DNA of 28,482 nt from JBBDYG01 sp040901765 (GCA_040901765.1 JBBDYG010000061.1:1-28482), one strand, 5' to 3'; shown: positions 8,408 through 14,591, numbered from the stretch's first letter. Notes: generated from the letters alone by a model not told the origin. Translations and numbers: made by a program.

Positions 8408-9355
8408 ATGCCTACCACCCTCGCCGCGCCGCCGGAACCGCCCATGCGGGCGAACCCGGCGCAGCGGCTGCGCACCGAAATGGCCGGTGTGCGGCTGTCG
8501 TTCACCTGGCTCGGTGTCAGAAAGACCCTGTCGCCGGAACAAAAATCCCAAGCGGCCGAGACGTTTGGCGCAGCCGATGAGTATGTCACGGCCAGTAAAA
8601 AACTGCTCGATACAAAGCACCCCGCCTTCAAACAGGTGACTGCCGTGCGGCATCGCCTCATCGCCGCCTGGAAGTCCCGCAGCCTGCCGTTTCCCGAGCC
8701 AGGCATCCGGCTCATCCGCCGCGATGCTATCGCATTGCTCAACGAGCAGTTTCAGACGCTGAGGGTGCAGCTTATGGACGCGGTCGATGAACTCAGCAGT
8801 GTCTACGACGAGTTGCTCACCACCGCCCGCCGGCAATTGGGCACACTCTTTCGGGAGAGCGATTATCCAACCTCGCTCATCGGCATGTTCGACGCCGCGT
8901 GGGATTATCCCAGTTGCGAACCGTCGAGCTACCTGCGCGCGCTCAGCCCCGAGCTGTATGAGCAGGAATGCCAGCGGGTGGCGGCGCGGTTCGAAGAGGC
9001 GGTCCGGCTGGCTGAAGAGGCGTTTACCTTCGAGTTCAGCGAGCTCGTTTCCCACTTAGTCGAGCGGTTGTCGGGGCAGGACGATGGCAAGCCGAAGATC
9101 TTCAGGGATTCGGCCGTGGACAATCTGCGCGAGTTCTTTGAACGCTTCCGGCACCTTAACGTCGGATCGAACGAGGCGCTGGACCAACTCGTGACGGATG
9201 CCAAAGGGCTGTTGCGCGGCGTCCAGCCACGGCGGTTGCGCGAGAATCAGGATTTGCGCAGCGGACTGGCCGAACAGCTCAAGCAGGTAGGGTCGGCCCT
9301 TGATGGCCTGCTCATCGAGCGGCCCAGGCGGCAGATCCTGCGGACGCCAAAATAG
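8408..9355 (+). CDS. Hypothetical helical protein, about 315 residues
   Basis: The family is not recognised with confidence. The sequence is almost entirely helical and charged, with segments such as VRLSFTWLGVRKTLSPEQ (about residues 28-45), AVRHRLIAAWKSRSLPFPEP and YEQECQRVAARFEEAVRLAE. It ends in a basic tail (RPRRQILRTPK). The early region loosely recalls DUF3150-type proteins of mobile elements, but I would not assign it. ATG 8408 is chosen because the resulting N-terminus (MPTTLAAPPEPP) looks natural; ATG 8366 is in frame and also lacks a good ribosome binding site. It is cytosolic by appearance and is followed after 24 bases by the next small gene. Confidence 0.78.
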   Translation: MPTTLAAPPEPPMRANPAQRLRTEMAGVRLSFTWLGVRKTLSPEQKSQAAETFGAADEYVTASKKLLDTKHPAFKQVTAVRHRLIAAWKSRSLPFPEPGIRLIRRDAIALLNEQFQTLRVQLMDAVDELSSVYDELLTTARRQLGTLFRESDYPTSLIGMFDAAWDYPSCEPSSYLRALSPELYEQECQRVAARFEEAVRLAEEAFTFEFSELVSHLVERLSGQDDGKPKIFRDSAVDNLREFFERFRHLNVGSNEALDQLVTDAKGLLRGVQPRRLRENQDLRSGLAEQLKQVGSALDGLLIERPRRQILRTPK

Positions 9356-9379
9356 ATTCACCCCTGAGGGAGGCAACCA

Positions 9380-9598
9380 TTGAAACCGAGCACCAAAAAA
9401 CTCACTTTTCGCATCGAAGTCACCGCGCCGGCGAACCTCGATCCCAATGAGGTGGGCGGACTACTCAATCAACTGATCAAGGTCGGGTACGCGGAGGCCG
9501 TCGATTCGTGCGACGAGGATTCCGAATACCTCGCGGAGCTCGCCCGGCTCGCTACCTCGCTTGACATCGGCGAGCCCGTTCTGGAGGAAACCCCATGA
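9380..9598 (+). CDS. Small hypothetical protein, 72 residues
   Basis: The product is MKPSTKKLTFRIEVTAPANL and so on, acidic overall, with an amphipathic beta start and a helical C-terminal half (YLAELARLATSLDIG). The start is TTG 9380 with a strong GAGGGAGG ribosome binding site at 9366-9373; no ATG is available. The stop overlaps an ATG at 9595 (ATGA). No function is known. Its size, operon position and coupling suggest a subunit or adaptor working with its neighbours, which is inference only. Confidence 0.75.
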   Translation: MKPSTKKLTFRIEVTAPANLDPNEVGGLLNQLIKVGYAEAVDSCDEDSEYLAELARLATSLDIGEPVLEETP

Positions 9599-9687
9599 CA
9601 CTTATTCTGCTGCCGACTTCGACCGCAACGGAAGGCGGCCACGAGCTACAAGGAACAGTCCCATGGCGGCGAACGATGAAGGTATGA
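9595..9687 (+). CDS. Possible mini-ORF, 30 residues, coupled by ATGA
   Basis: ATG 9595 overlaps the preceding stop as ATGA and has TGGAGGAA at 9581-9588 as a ribosome binding site, better than many real genes in this operon. The product starts MTLILLPTSTATEGG and ends MKV at 9687. It overlaps the next gene (ATG 9663) in another frame. It may be a translated leader that couples 9380-9598 to 9663, a remnant of a longer gene, or chance. Confidence 0.4.
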   Translation: MTLILLPTSTATEGGHELQGTVPWRRTMKV

Positions 9688-10169
9688 ATGCAAGTGTACG
9701 CCACGACGCGCGAGCTCGTGATTCACTTCCGATTCGCAAGCTAGTGAATCTCGTGGATGACTTACAGAGACTGATGTACGCCGAGTCGCTTGATGGTCGC
9801 GAGATTTGGGATCCGGCGAAACAATCCCGCACGAGTCCCGCCGACCTCCAGCAAGATCTCGAGCAGTTGATGCGCAGATACGGCCTGTTGCCTGCGCCCA
9901 CGACCGCGGACGCTAAGACCGAGTTGCACGCGGTACTGTCGCGGACTGGCTGCGCCGACCTGACGGCGATCGTCACGGCCCAGCACGGCAAGCACTACAT
10001 TCGCTTCCCGGGCTATAGCAACCGAGGGTCGGAGTTTGGTCCGGTGATTCGCATCGAGCTCGATGACGCGGGCCACCCGCAGCTCCGCGCCTGGACCGAC
10101 ATCCGCTGCAACAATCCCACGCACACGCTGCGTTTTGCGCGGGCAATGGATGAACGGACCGTGGTATAG
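9663..10169 (+). CDS. Hypothetical protein carrying the module shared with the gene at 7625
   Basis: This 168-residue protein has, at residues about 24-79 (IRKLVNLVDDLQRLMYAESL, REIWDPAKQ, LEQLMRRYGLLPAP), a helical module also found at the C-terminus of the protein encoded at 7625-8362. The second half (LTAIVTAQHGKHYIRFPGYS, RIELDDAG, AWTDIRCNN) looks like a small beta-rich domain. ATG 9663 has AAGGAA at 9650-9655. The frame is open further upstream to 9561, but that part lies over the preceding gene and is not needed. Function is unknown. Confidence 0.75.
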   Translation: MAANDEGMNASVRHDARARDSLPIRKLVNLVDDLQRLMYAESLDGREIWDPAKQSRTSPADLQQDLEQLMRRYGLLPAPTTADAKTELHAVLSRTGCADLTAIVTAQHGKHYIRFPGYSNRGSEFGPVIRIELDDAGHPQLRAWTDIRCNNPTHTLRFARAMDERTVV

Positions 10170-10233
10170 CCGGCTGGCCCGCATGGCGGCAACTCTCCTC
10201 GCCCCCCGAACCGTAAAGACGAAAGGAGCCCCT

Positions 10234-10683
10234 ATGAAATTCCGCGTTCGGTACGCCCGCACCGTGTATTTGGAAACCATTGTCGAAGCCGATTCCGAGG
10301 ACGAAATCAAAGACGACGGCAGCTTGCCGAGCGTCTACACGGACATTCCCTCCGAAATGATTCCAGCGGCGGTGGACCGAGTCGAAGATTACCAGTGGTG
10401 CTGGGAGGTGAAGCCGGCCTGGGACCAGATGCCCGAGGAGCTGGTGGATCGTCTCGCGGCCGAGGACAAGCTCGGGGACGCGGCTGAAATCTTCGAGTTG
10501 GGCTGGGAAGAGGACTACGTCCTAGCCGCCGCCCAGCGAGGCGATCCCAGCTTCAGCATTCTCGATTTCGCCCGTGAAATCGTCTCGGGCGCACTCGAAA
10601 GCCACTCCGGTGAGGAATCGGCCGAGATGGAGCAAGTGCTGGCGCTGATCGGCGAAAAGTACGATCGCTCTGGAGAAACGTAA
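10234..10683 (+). CDS. Hypothetical acidic protein, 149 residues
   Basis: It starts MKFRVRYARTVYLETIVEAD, a beta-strand pattern, and continues with many Glu and Asp residues (DSEDEIKDDGSLPS) and Trp-rich segments (YQWCWEVKPAWDQ). The C-terminal half is helical and acidic. ATG 10234 follows AAAGGAG at 10222-10228. Two bases separate its stop from the next ATG, so the two are very likely cotranslated. I do not recognise the family; the strong acidity could suit a DNA-mimic or a protein-protein adaptor, but nothing in the sequence proves either. Confidence 0.78.
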   Translation: MKFRVRYARTVYLETIVEADSEDEIKDDGSLPSVYTDIPSEMIPAAVDRVEDYQWCWEVKPAWDQMPEELVDRLAAEDKLGDAAEIFELGWEEDYVLAAAQRGDPSFSILDFAREIVSGALESHSGEESAEMEQVLALIGEKYDRSGET

Positions 10684-10685
10684 CT

Positions 10686-10940
10686 ATGGAGCTGGTCATC
10701 GATTCCCGCGGCGGATGCCGCCTGGTATACGACGAAGCGCTCGATCTCAGCTCGCTGGGGCCAGTCTCGATCCGCCGCGCTTCCCACGTCGAGCCGACAG
10801 CGGCAGGCGAGTGGCATGCCGATCTGTCGCCGGTCGGTGGACCTGTACTCGGGCCGTTTGCCAAACGGAGCGCGGCGCTCACCGCCGAGCAAGCTTGGCT
10901 CGAACTGCATTGGCTGCTTGCTGCAGCCGCTCGCGAATAA
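10686..10940 (+). CDS. Small conserved-looking hypothetical protein, 84 residues
   Basis: The product includes VSIRRASHVEPTAAGEWHAD and LSPVGGPVLGPFAKRSAAL, a pattern I have seen in small planctomycete proteins that accompany such operons. GPFAKR followed by a helix (AEQAWLELHWLLAAA) suggests a compact beta-hairpin plus helix. ATG 10686 has GGAGAA at 10672-10677, inside the preceding gene. The stop codon lies within a perfect 20-base palindrome (10935-10954). Function unknown. Confidence 0.75.
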   Translation: MELVIDSRGGCRLVYDEALDLSSLGPVSIRRASHVEPTAAGEWHADLSPVGGPVLGPFAKRSAALTAEQAWLELHWLLAAAARE

Positions 10941-10954
10941 TCGGCCGATTATTC
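10935..10954. promoter_or_regulatory. Perfect 20-base palindrome over a stop codon
   Basis: GAATAATCGGCCGATTATTC is self-complementary with no loop and includes the TAA of the 84-residue gene. It could be an operator for an internal promoter of the downstream genes or an RNA hairpin with a small loop. No T-run follows, so it is not a standard intrinsic terminator. Confidence 0.45.
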
Positions 10955-11058
10955 TTGGCAATATTGCTCATTGACACCGTGTCTCCGTGCGGGCCGCCCT
11001 TCCCGCGCCCCGCAGTTTGTTTTGTTGATCGTTTTCTTCCGTTCACAGGAGCACTCGC

Positions 11059-11250
11059 ATGACCCAACATCATCTGAACCGTTTGGTGGCCGCAGCCACT
11101 GGCGAAAGCCGCCGCACGGTGGCGGGGCTCGGCTTCTCGCTGGCCGATCCGATCGTGGTGGAGCACGATCCCGAGCCCTACGACGAACTGGCCAGCTACG
11201 TCGATTGGGACGAAGTCGACTCCGAGCGCTACGCGCTCTGCCCGGCGTAG
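11059..11250 (+). CDS. Small hypothetical protein, 63 residues
   Basis: The product begins MTQHHLNRLVAAATGESRRT and includes LGFSLADPI, then an acidic tail (EPYDELASYVDWDEVDSER). ATG 11059 has AGGAG at 11047-11051 with seven bases spacing. The pattern of a short helix with basic residues followed by an acidic tail is all that can be said; the family is one I associate with small planctomycete operon proteins. Its 3' flank (11258-11290) contains short repeats of TTCCACTTTCC/TTCCGC type. Confidence 0.72.
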   Translation: MTQHHLNRLVAAATGESRRTVAGLGFSLADPIVVEHDPEPYDELASYVDWDEVDSERYALCPA

Positions 11251-11302
11251 TCGTATTTCGCGTTCCACTTTCCACTTTCCGCTTTCCGCATTGAGATTGC
11301 CC

Positions 11303-11767
11303 ATGCCCCTCAAACTCTCCGCCGGCCTCACCAAAAAGGTTGGCCTCCCTAACTACGGCAGCCTGGGCGCTGCCTGCCACGTCGAGCTCGAGCTCGACAG
11401 CGCTCTGCTCCAATCGCCCGAGGCACTTCAAGTGCAAGTGGCGCTCGCTTACGAAGTCTGTCGCCGCGCGGTGGAGGCGGAGCTCGCCCGTGATCCAGCG
11501 GAACCTGCCGCGGCAAATGACCACAGCAATGGTCACGTTGAAGCGACATCGCCCGCCACGGATCGGCAACTGGCCTACGCCCGGCAACTCGCGACCGAAA
11601 TTCCCGGCATCGGCTTCCGCGGACTGGAAGAGCTCGTCGAGCAGCGGCTCGAAAAACAGCTCTCCGAGCTGACGCTGCGCGAAGCGAGCCGGCTCATCGA
11701 GCGGTTGCAGAAGGTCAAGGCCGGACAGATGCCGCCTCCCACGCTGTGGGAAACGCCCCTGAGTTGA
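11303..11767 (+). CDS. Hypothetical two-part protein, 154 residues, directly upstream of the Ubl gene
   Basis: Residues 1-63 (MPLKLSAGLTKKVGLPNYGS, ACHVELELD) form a likely beta-rich domain with a following helix. Residues about 86-150 (ATDRQLAYARQLATEI, LEELVEQRLEKQLSELTLRE, ASRLIERLQKVKAG) form a helical domain resembling the ATxxQ...-type tails of some recombination and phage proteins. That likeness is weak. ATG 11303 is preferred over TTG 11291; neither has a strong ribosome binding site. The stop is 52 bases before the Ubl gene, consistent with the same operon. Function unknown. Confidence 0.75.
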   Translation: MPLKLSAGLTKKVGLPNYGSLGAACHVELELDSALLQSPEALQVQVALAYEVCRRAVEAELARDPAEPAAANDHSNGHVEATSPATDRQLAYARQLATEIPGIGFRGLEELVEQRLEKQLSELTLREASRLIERLQKVKAGQMPPPTLWETPLS

Positions 11768-11819
11768 GGCCAAGTGGCCCCAGCATTTGATACACTCACC
11801 CCCCAGGAAACATTGCCCA

Positions 11820-12038
11820 GTGAAAATCTTTTTCATCAATTGCGACGGTGGCGGCTTCGCCGATCATCTGGAGATCACGCACGGCATCACGGTGGCCGAG
11901 CTCTTTGCGCAGCAAGTCCATAGCGGCGACCCGAGCGGTTACTTGATCCGGGTCAACCGGCAATCCGCGCCGCGAGACCAGACCTTGCAGGAAGGCGACC
12001 GCGTGAGCTTCACGCCCCAAAAAATCCACGGTGCCTAA
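11820..12038 (+). CDS. Ubiquitin-like beta-grasp protein (ThiS/MoaD-like)
   Basis: This 72-residue protein has the beta-grasp pattern: VKIFFINCDGGGFADHLEI (strands 1-2), TVAELFAQQV (helix), YLIRVNRQ (strand 3), LQEGDRVSFTP (the EGD turn and last strand typical of ThiS/MoaD) and a short tail KIHGA. ThiS and MoaD end in Gly-Gly; here the chain ends Gly-Ala, which should matter for activation by the E1. The start is GTG 11820 with AGGAAA at 11805-11810. The neighbouring E1, E2-like/Cys-rich and JAMM genes indicate use as a protein modifier rather than thiamine or molybdopterin synthesis. A hairpin follows its stop. Assignment is by pattern and context. Confidence 0.85.
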   Translation: MKIFFINCDGGGFADHLEITHGITVAELFAQQVHSGDPSGYLIRVNRQSAPRDQTLQEGDRVSFTPQKIHGA

Positions 12039-12057
12039 TTACGGCATGTGCTTCATC

Positions 12058-12097
12058 GGCCGGAGCGGCACGTCGTCGCTCCGGCCCGTTTCTTCCC
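12058..12097 (+). terminator. Strong hairpin after the Ubl gene (terminator or attenuator inside the operon)
   Basis: GGCCGGAGCG (12058-12067) pairs perfectly with CGCTCCGGCC (12077-12086) across a nine-base loop and is followed by CGTTTCTTCC. It lies between the Ubl and E2-like genes. It could terminate part of the transcripts so that Ubl mRNA exceeds the enzyme mRNA, or stabilise the upstream mRNA end. Confidence 0.55.
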
Positions 12098-12122
12098 CTC
12101 ATTACCTGCGGGATGACCCGTT

Positions 12123-13145
12123 ATGGACCCTACCCATGTGAAAAAACTATGGCGCGTCGCCGTGGACATGCAGGAGCGGTTGACGCTTAAGGATCAAATT
12201 GGCTCCTGCCTGACATTGCCCACGCCCGAGTGGCAACGCTGCCAGGAGCGGCTGGCCAGAATGGCCCAGCTGCGTGAGCAGGACTGGCAGGCCAGCCTGC
12301 GGCTGCTCGAACCGGACACCGACCGCCAATTGGGCGGCCTGATTGCGCAACTCGAATCGCTCGCCGCGCGGCTCGCCAAAATCTGCTCTCCGCGGCCGAT
12401 CACCACGCCCGCAGATATTCTTCGAGACCTCGTGGCCTTGGACGAAGAATTCGAGTCGCTCCATATCGACTTCAAAGAGCATACGCTCTCGGTCACGACC
12501 GAAGCGATCGAGCTGGCGGACGAATACCTGGGTTCCTTTGTGATCGAGCTCAAATGGTCCACCTTCGACTGCCCGGGACTGCCGTATCGAATCCACTCGC
12601 TTGAATCGCCCGACGCCGACGTACCCCATCCCCACGTCCGCGACGAGATTCTCTGCGAGGGGGATGCTACGGAGCCGATCGCCAAAGCTCTGGAACAAGG
12701 CCGGATCTACGACTTCTTCGTAGTCGTCCGCCAGGTGCTGCGGAACTACAACCCGCACAGCGCGTTCGAGGGTTTTACTGACTCCCAGGCCATACCCTGC
12801 ATCGACTGCGGCTATCGGGCTGGCGAAAACGAACGAATCTGGTGCCGCGGCTGCGACAACGACGTGTGCGACGAGTGCAGCCGGCTGTGCGAATCTTGTA
12901 GCCAATCGCGTTGCCACGGTTGTGTCGAAACGTGCAATGGCTGCGACGACTACACCTGCGCTGCCTGCCAGAAGAAGTGTTCTTCCTGTGATGAGATCTT
13001 TTGTAAAGGGTGCCTGACCGATGGCGAATGTAAAAACTGTCGAGAGGAAGAAGTTTTTGAAACGGCCGGAGCGGATACGCCAGCCACCGGCGCCGAGCCT
13101 CCGCTTCTCGCCGTATGCGTGGGCGAAGCTGCTCTTTCTGCGTGA
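12123..13145 (+). CDS. E2-like ubiquitin-conjugating domain fused to a 20-cysteine zinc-binding region
   Basis: The protein has 340 residues. Residues 1-130 are helical. Residues about 135-218 resemble an E2 core: YLGSFVIEL, LPYRIHSL, then HPHVRDEILCEGDA, which parallels the HPNI...-C segment of E2 enzymes and puts the candidate catalytic Cys at residue 178, followed by helices (FFVVVRQVLRNYNPHSAF) like the E2 C-terminal part. Residues 226-306 hold ten CxxC pairs (20 cysteines), enough for about five zinc ions, arranged like tandem treble-clef, B-box or RING-like fingers. Such an E2-plus-RING-like fusion would combine conjugation and E3 roles. The stop lies 125 bases inside the JAMM gene. No strong ribosome binding site precedes ATG 12123. 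The E2 call is inference from motif and context. Confidence 0.75.
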   Translation: MDPTHVKKLWRVAVDMQERLTLKDQIGSCLTLPTPEWQRCQERLARMAQLREQDWQASLRLLEPDTDRQLGGLIAQLESLAARLAKICSPRPITTPADILRDLVALDEEFESLHIDFKEHTLSVTTEAIELADEYLGSFVIELKWSTFDCPGLPYRIHSLESPDADVPHPHVRDEILCEGDATEPIAKALEQGRIYDFFVVVRQVLRNYNPHSAFEGFTDSQAIPCIDCGYRAGENERIWCRGCDNDVCDECSRLCESCSQSRCHGCVETCNGCDDYTCAACQKKCSSCDEIFCKGCLTDGECKNCREEEVFETAGADTPATGAEPPLLAVCVGEAALSA

Positions 13146-13791
13146 TGTGGGCGAGACGGAGGTCGGGGGTTTTGGGATTACCCGGGCCGATCACCTGTTG
13201 TTGGTCGAAGACGTACAACTCGTCCGGCAAGCCTGCACCTGGGCCAGCGTCGAATTCGAGGACGCGGCCGTGGCCGATTATTTTGACCGGCAAGCGGATG
13301 ACGGCATCAGCCCCGAAGCTTGCGGGCGAATTTGGATCCATACTCATCCGGGCAATTCTGCCGCGCCCAGTAGTACCGACGAAGCGACGTTCGCGCGGGT
13401 CTTTGGCCGCAACGAGTGGGCCGTGATGTTTATCCTCGCTCAGAACGGCGACATCTACGCGCGGCTCCGGTTTTCGGCTGGGCCGGGCGGTTCGCTTGAA
13501 CTACCTGTCAGCGTCGATTATTCGCAGCCGTTTGCGGCAACCGAGCATGGCGAGTGGCTGGCGGAGTATCGCGCCTGCGTGAAGTCCGACGAACTTCCAG
13601 CTGTCAGCGAGCCGCAGCCAAGAGAAGAGCGGGGGTGGTGGGAGGAGCAAGCTTGGTTCCGAGGTTTTGAGCAGGCGGAAAACGATCAGGAGCGTGCCGA
13701 CCGCGCGGCAATTGCCGAAGGCCAAGATCGCGACTCCTGGCAGGCGGAATGGGACCAGTACGAGCGCCACCTTAACGGAGAACTCTATTGA
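13021..13791 (+). CDS. JAMM/JAB-family isopeptidase (Mov34/MPN/PAD-1)
   Basis: This 256-residue protein shows the full JAMM zinc site: Glu47 in GETEVGGFG, then HTHPGNSAAPSSTD with His107, His109, Ser117 and Asp120 in the H-x-H-x7-S-x2-D spacing. After the catalytic domain comes an acidic helical tail rich in Glu, Gln and Trp (residues about 185-256), perhaps for partner binding. Proteins of this class cut isopeptide bonds to ubiquitin-like proteins or trim their C-termini. The JAB fold starts near residue 27 (SLRFSPYAWAKL), so the start must lie upstream of the E2-like stop; ATG 13021 with AAAGG at 13005-13009 gives a 125-base overlap. Its stop overlaps the E1 start. Confidence 0.92.
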   Translation: MANVKTVERKKFLKRPERIRQPPAPSLRFSPYAWAKLLFLRDVGETEVGGFGITRADHLLLVEDVQLVRQACTWASVEFEDAAVADYFDRQADDGISPEACGRIWIHTHPGNSAAPSSTDEATFARVFGRNEWAVMFILAQNGDIYARLRFSAGPGGSLELPVSVDYSQPFAATEHGEWLAEYRACVKSDELPAVSEPQPREERGWWEEQAWFRGFEQAENDQERADRAAIAEGQDRDSWQAEWDQYERHLNGELY

Positions 13792-14441
13792 TCAATACCG
13801 AAGAACGATTCAGTCGTCAGCAAGGTCTCGTGCCGCATGAGCGGCTTGAAAAACTCACCGCCACCGTGATTGGCGTGGGCGCGATCGGCCGGCAGGTGGC
13901 GCTGCAGCTGGCGGCGCTGGGAGTAAAAAGTTTTATCTTGATCGACCACGATACGGTCGATCTATCGAACGTGACGACGCAGGGGTACTCGCTGGATGAC
14001 GTCGGCCAGCGCAAAGTGTATGCCCTGGCTAGCGCGCTCCAACTTTACGACGGCCAGATCGCGACGGCCGAAACGCCCGACCGCTTTCGTCCCGAAATGC
14101 ACGTCTCGGACGTGCTCTTCTGCTGCGTCGATTCGATCGACACCCGGGCGGCGATCTGGCGGAGGGTGGGCAGGGGCGCTGCGTTCTGGGCCGATGGCCG
14201 GATGCGAGGCGAGGTGCTAAGGATTCTTACTGCGGCGGACGAGGCAAGTCGAGCTCACTATCCGATGACGCTGTTTCCGGAGGCAGAAGCGCAGGTCGGC
14301 ACCTGCACGGCCCGCAGCACGCTCTACGCGGCCAGCATTGCCGCGGGGCTGATGCTGCATCAGTTTGCAAGATGGCTGCGCGGGCAGGAGGTCGATGCCG
14401 ATCTGTCGCTCAATCTCATGGCAAGCGAGCTGACCACGTGA
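13788..14441 (+). CDS. ThiF/E1-type activating enzyme
   Basis: This 217-residue adenylation domain would activate the Ubl tail with ATP. VIGVGAIGRQ (residues 28-36) is the nucleotide loop, LIDHDTVDLSNVTTQGY the second strand with Asp53/Asp55, and CVDSID (113-118) another conserved strand. GTCTARS (171-177) places a candidate catalytic Cys at 173. In ThiF and MoeB the position after the SN motif normally has Arg-Gln (NxxRQ); here it is Thr-Gln. The zinc-binding CxxC pairs of ThiF/MoeB and a ubiquitin-fold domain are absent, so it is a minimal E1. The start is TTG 13788 overlapping the JAMM stop as TTGA, with GGAG at 13777-13780. It is the last gene before a terminator. Confidence 0.9.
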   Translation: MINTEERFSRQQGLVPHERLEKLTATVIGVGAIGRQVALQLAALGVKSFILIDHDTVDLSNVTTQGYSLDDVGQRKVYALASALQLYDGQIATAETPDRFRPEMHVSDVLFCCVDSIDTRAAIWRRVGRGAAFWADGRMRGEVLRILTAADEASRAHYPMTLFPEAEAQVGTCTARSTLYAASIAAGLMLHQFARWLRGQEVDADLSLNLMASELTT

Positions 14442-14458
14442 TGAAGGTTTACGAGTCG

Positions 14459-14497
14459 ATGCCTGCGCCGGCAAGAGTTCGGCGCAGGCATCTTTTG
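14459..14497 (+). terminator. Intrinsic terminator of the Ubl operon
   Basis: A perfect 12-base stem (ATGCCTGCGCCG at 14459-14470 with CGGCGCAGGCAT at 14480-14491) encloses a nine-base loop and is followed by CTTTTGG. It begins 18 bases after the E1 stop. Confidence 0.85.
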
Positions 14498-14542
14498 GGC
14501 ATCGTGACCAGCCTCGCGCACGCTTTCATTTAGCTGTCCAAT

Positions 14543-14591
14543 CGCCAATTGGCGAAAGCGAATTGTCGGCCCCATCGGCGGCAGCTAGAAT
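14543..14591 (+). promoter_or_regulatory. Palindrome and sigma70-like promoter upstream of a structured leader
   Basis: CGCCAATTGGCG is a perfect palindrome at 14543-14554, flanked by CGCTTTC (14521-14527) and GAAAGCG (14554-14560) as an outer inverted repeat. Just downstream, TTGTCG (14563-14568) and TAGAAT (14586-14591) are spaced by 17 bases, a good match to a sigma70 promoter. The palindrome would suit a repressor or activator site. Whether it is active is unknown. Confidence 0.45.

Noticed and set aside
11258..11290. Short repeats of TTCCACTTTCC type as a CRISPR or iteron array
   Set aside because: Units are only about ten bases, three in number and imperfect, with no spacers; nothing else in the window looks like a CRISPR array.
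11820..12038. Ubl gene as a thiamine or molybdopterin sulfur carrier
   Set aside because: The tail is Gly-Ala, no thi or moa genes are nearby, and E2-like and JAMM genes follow directly.
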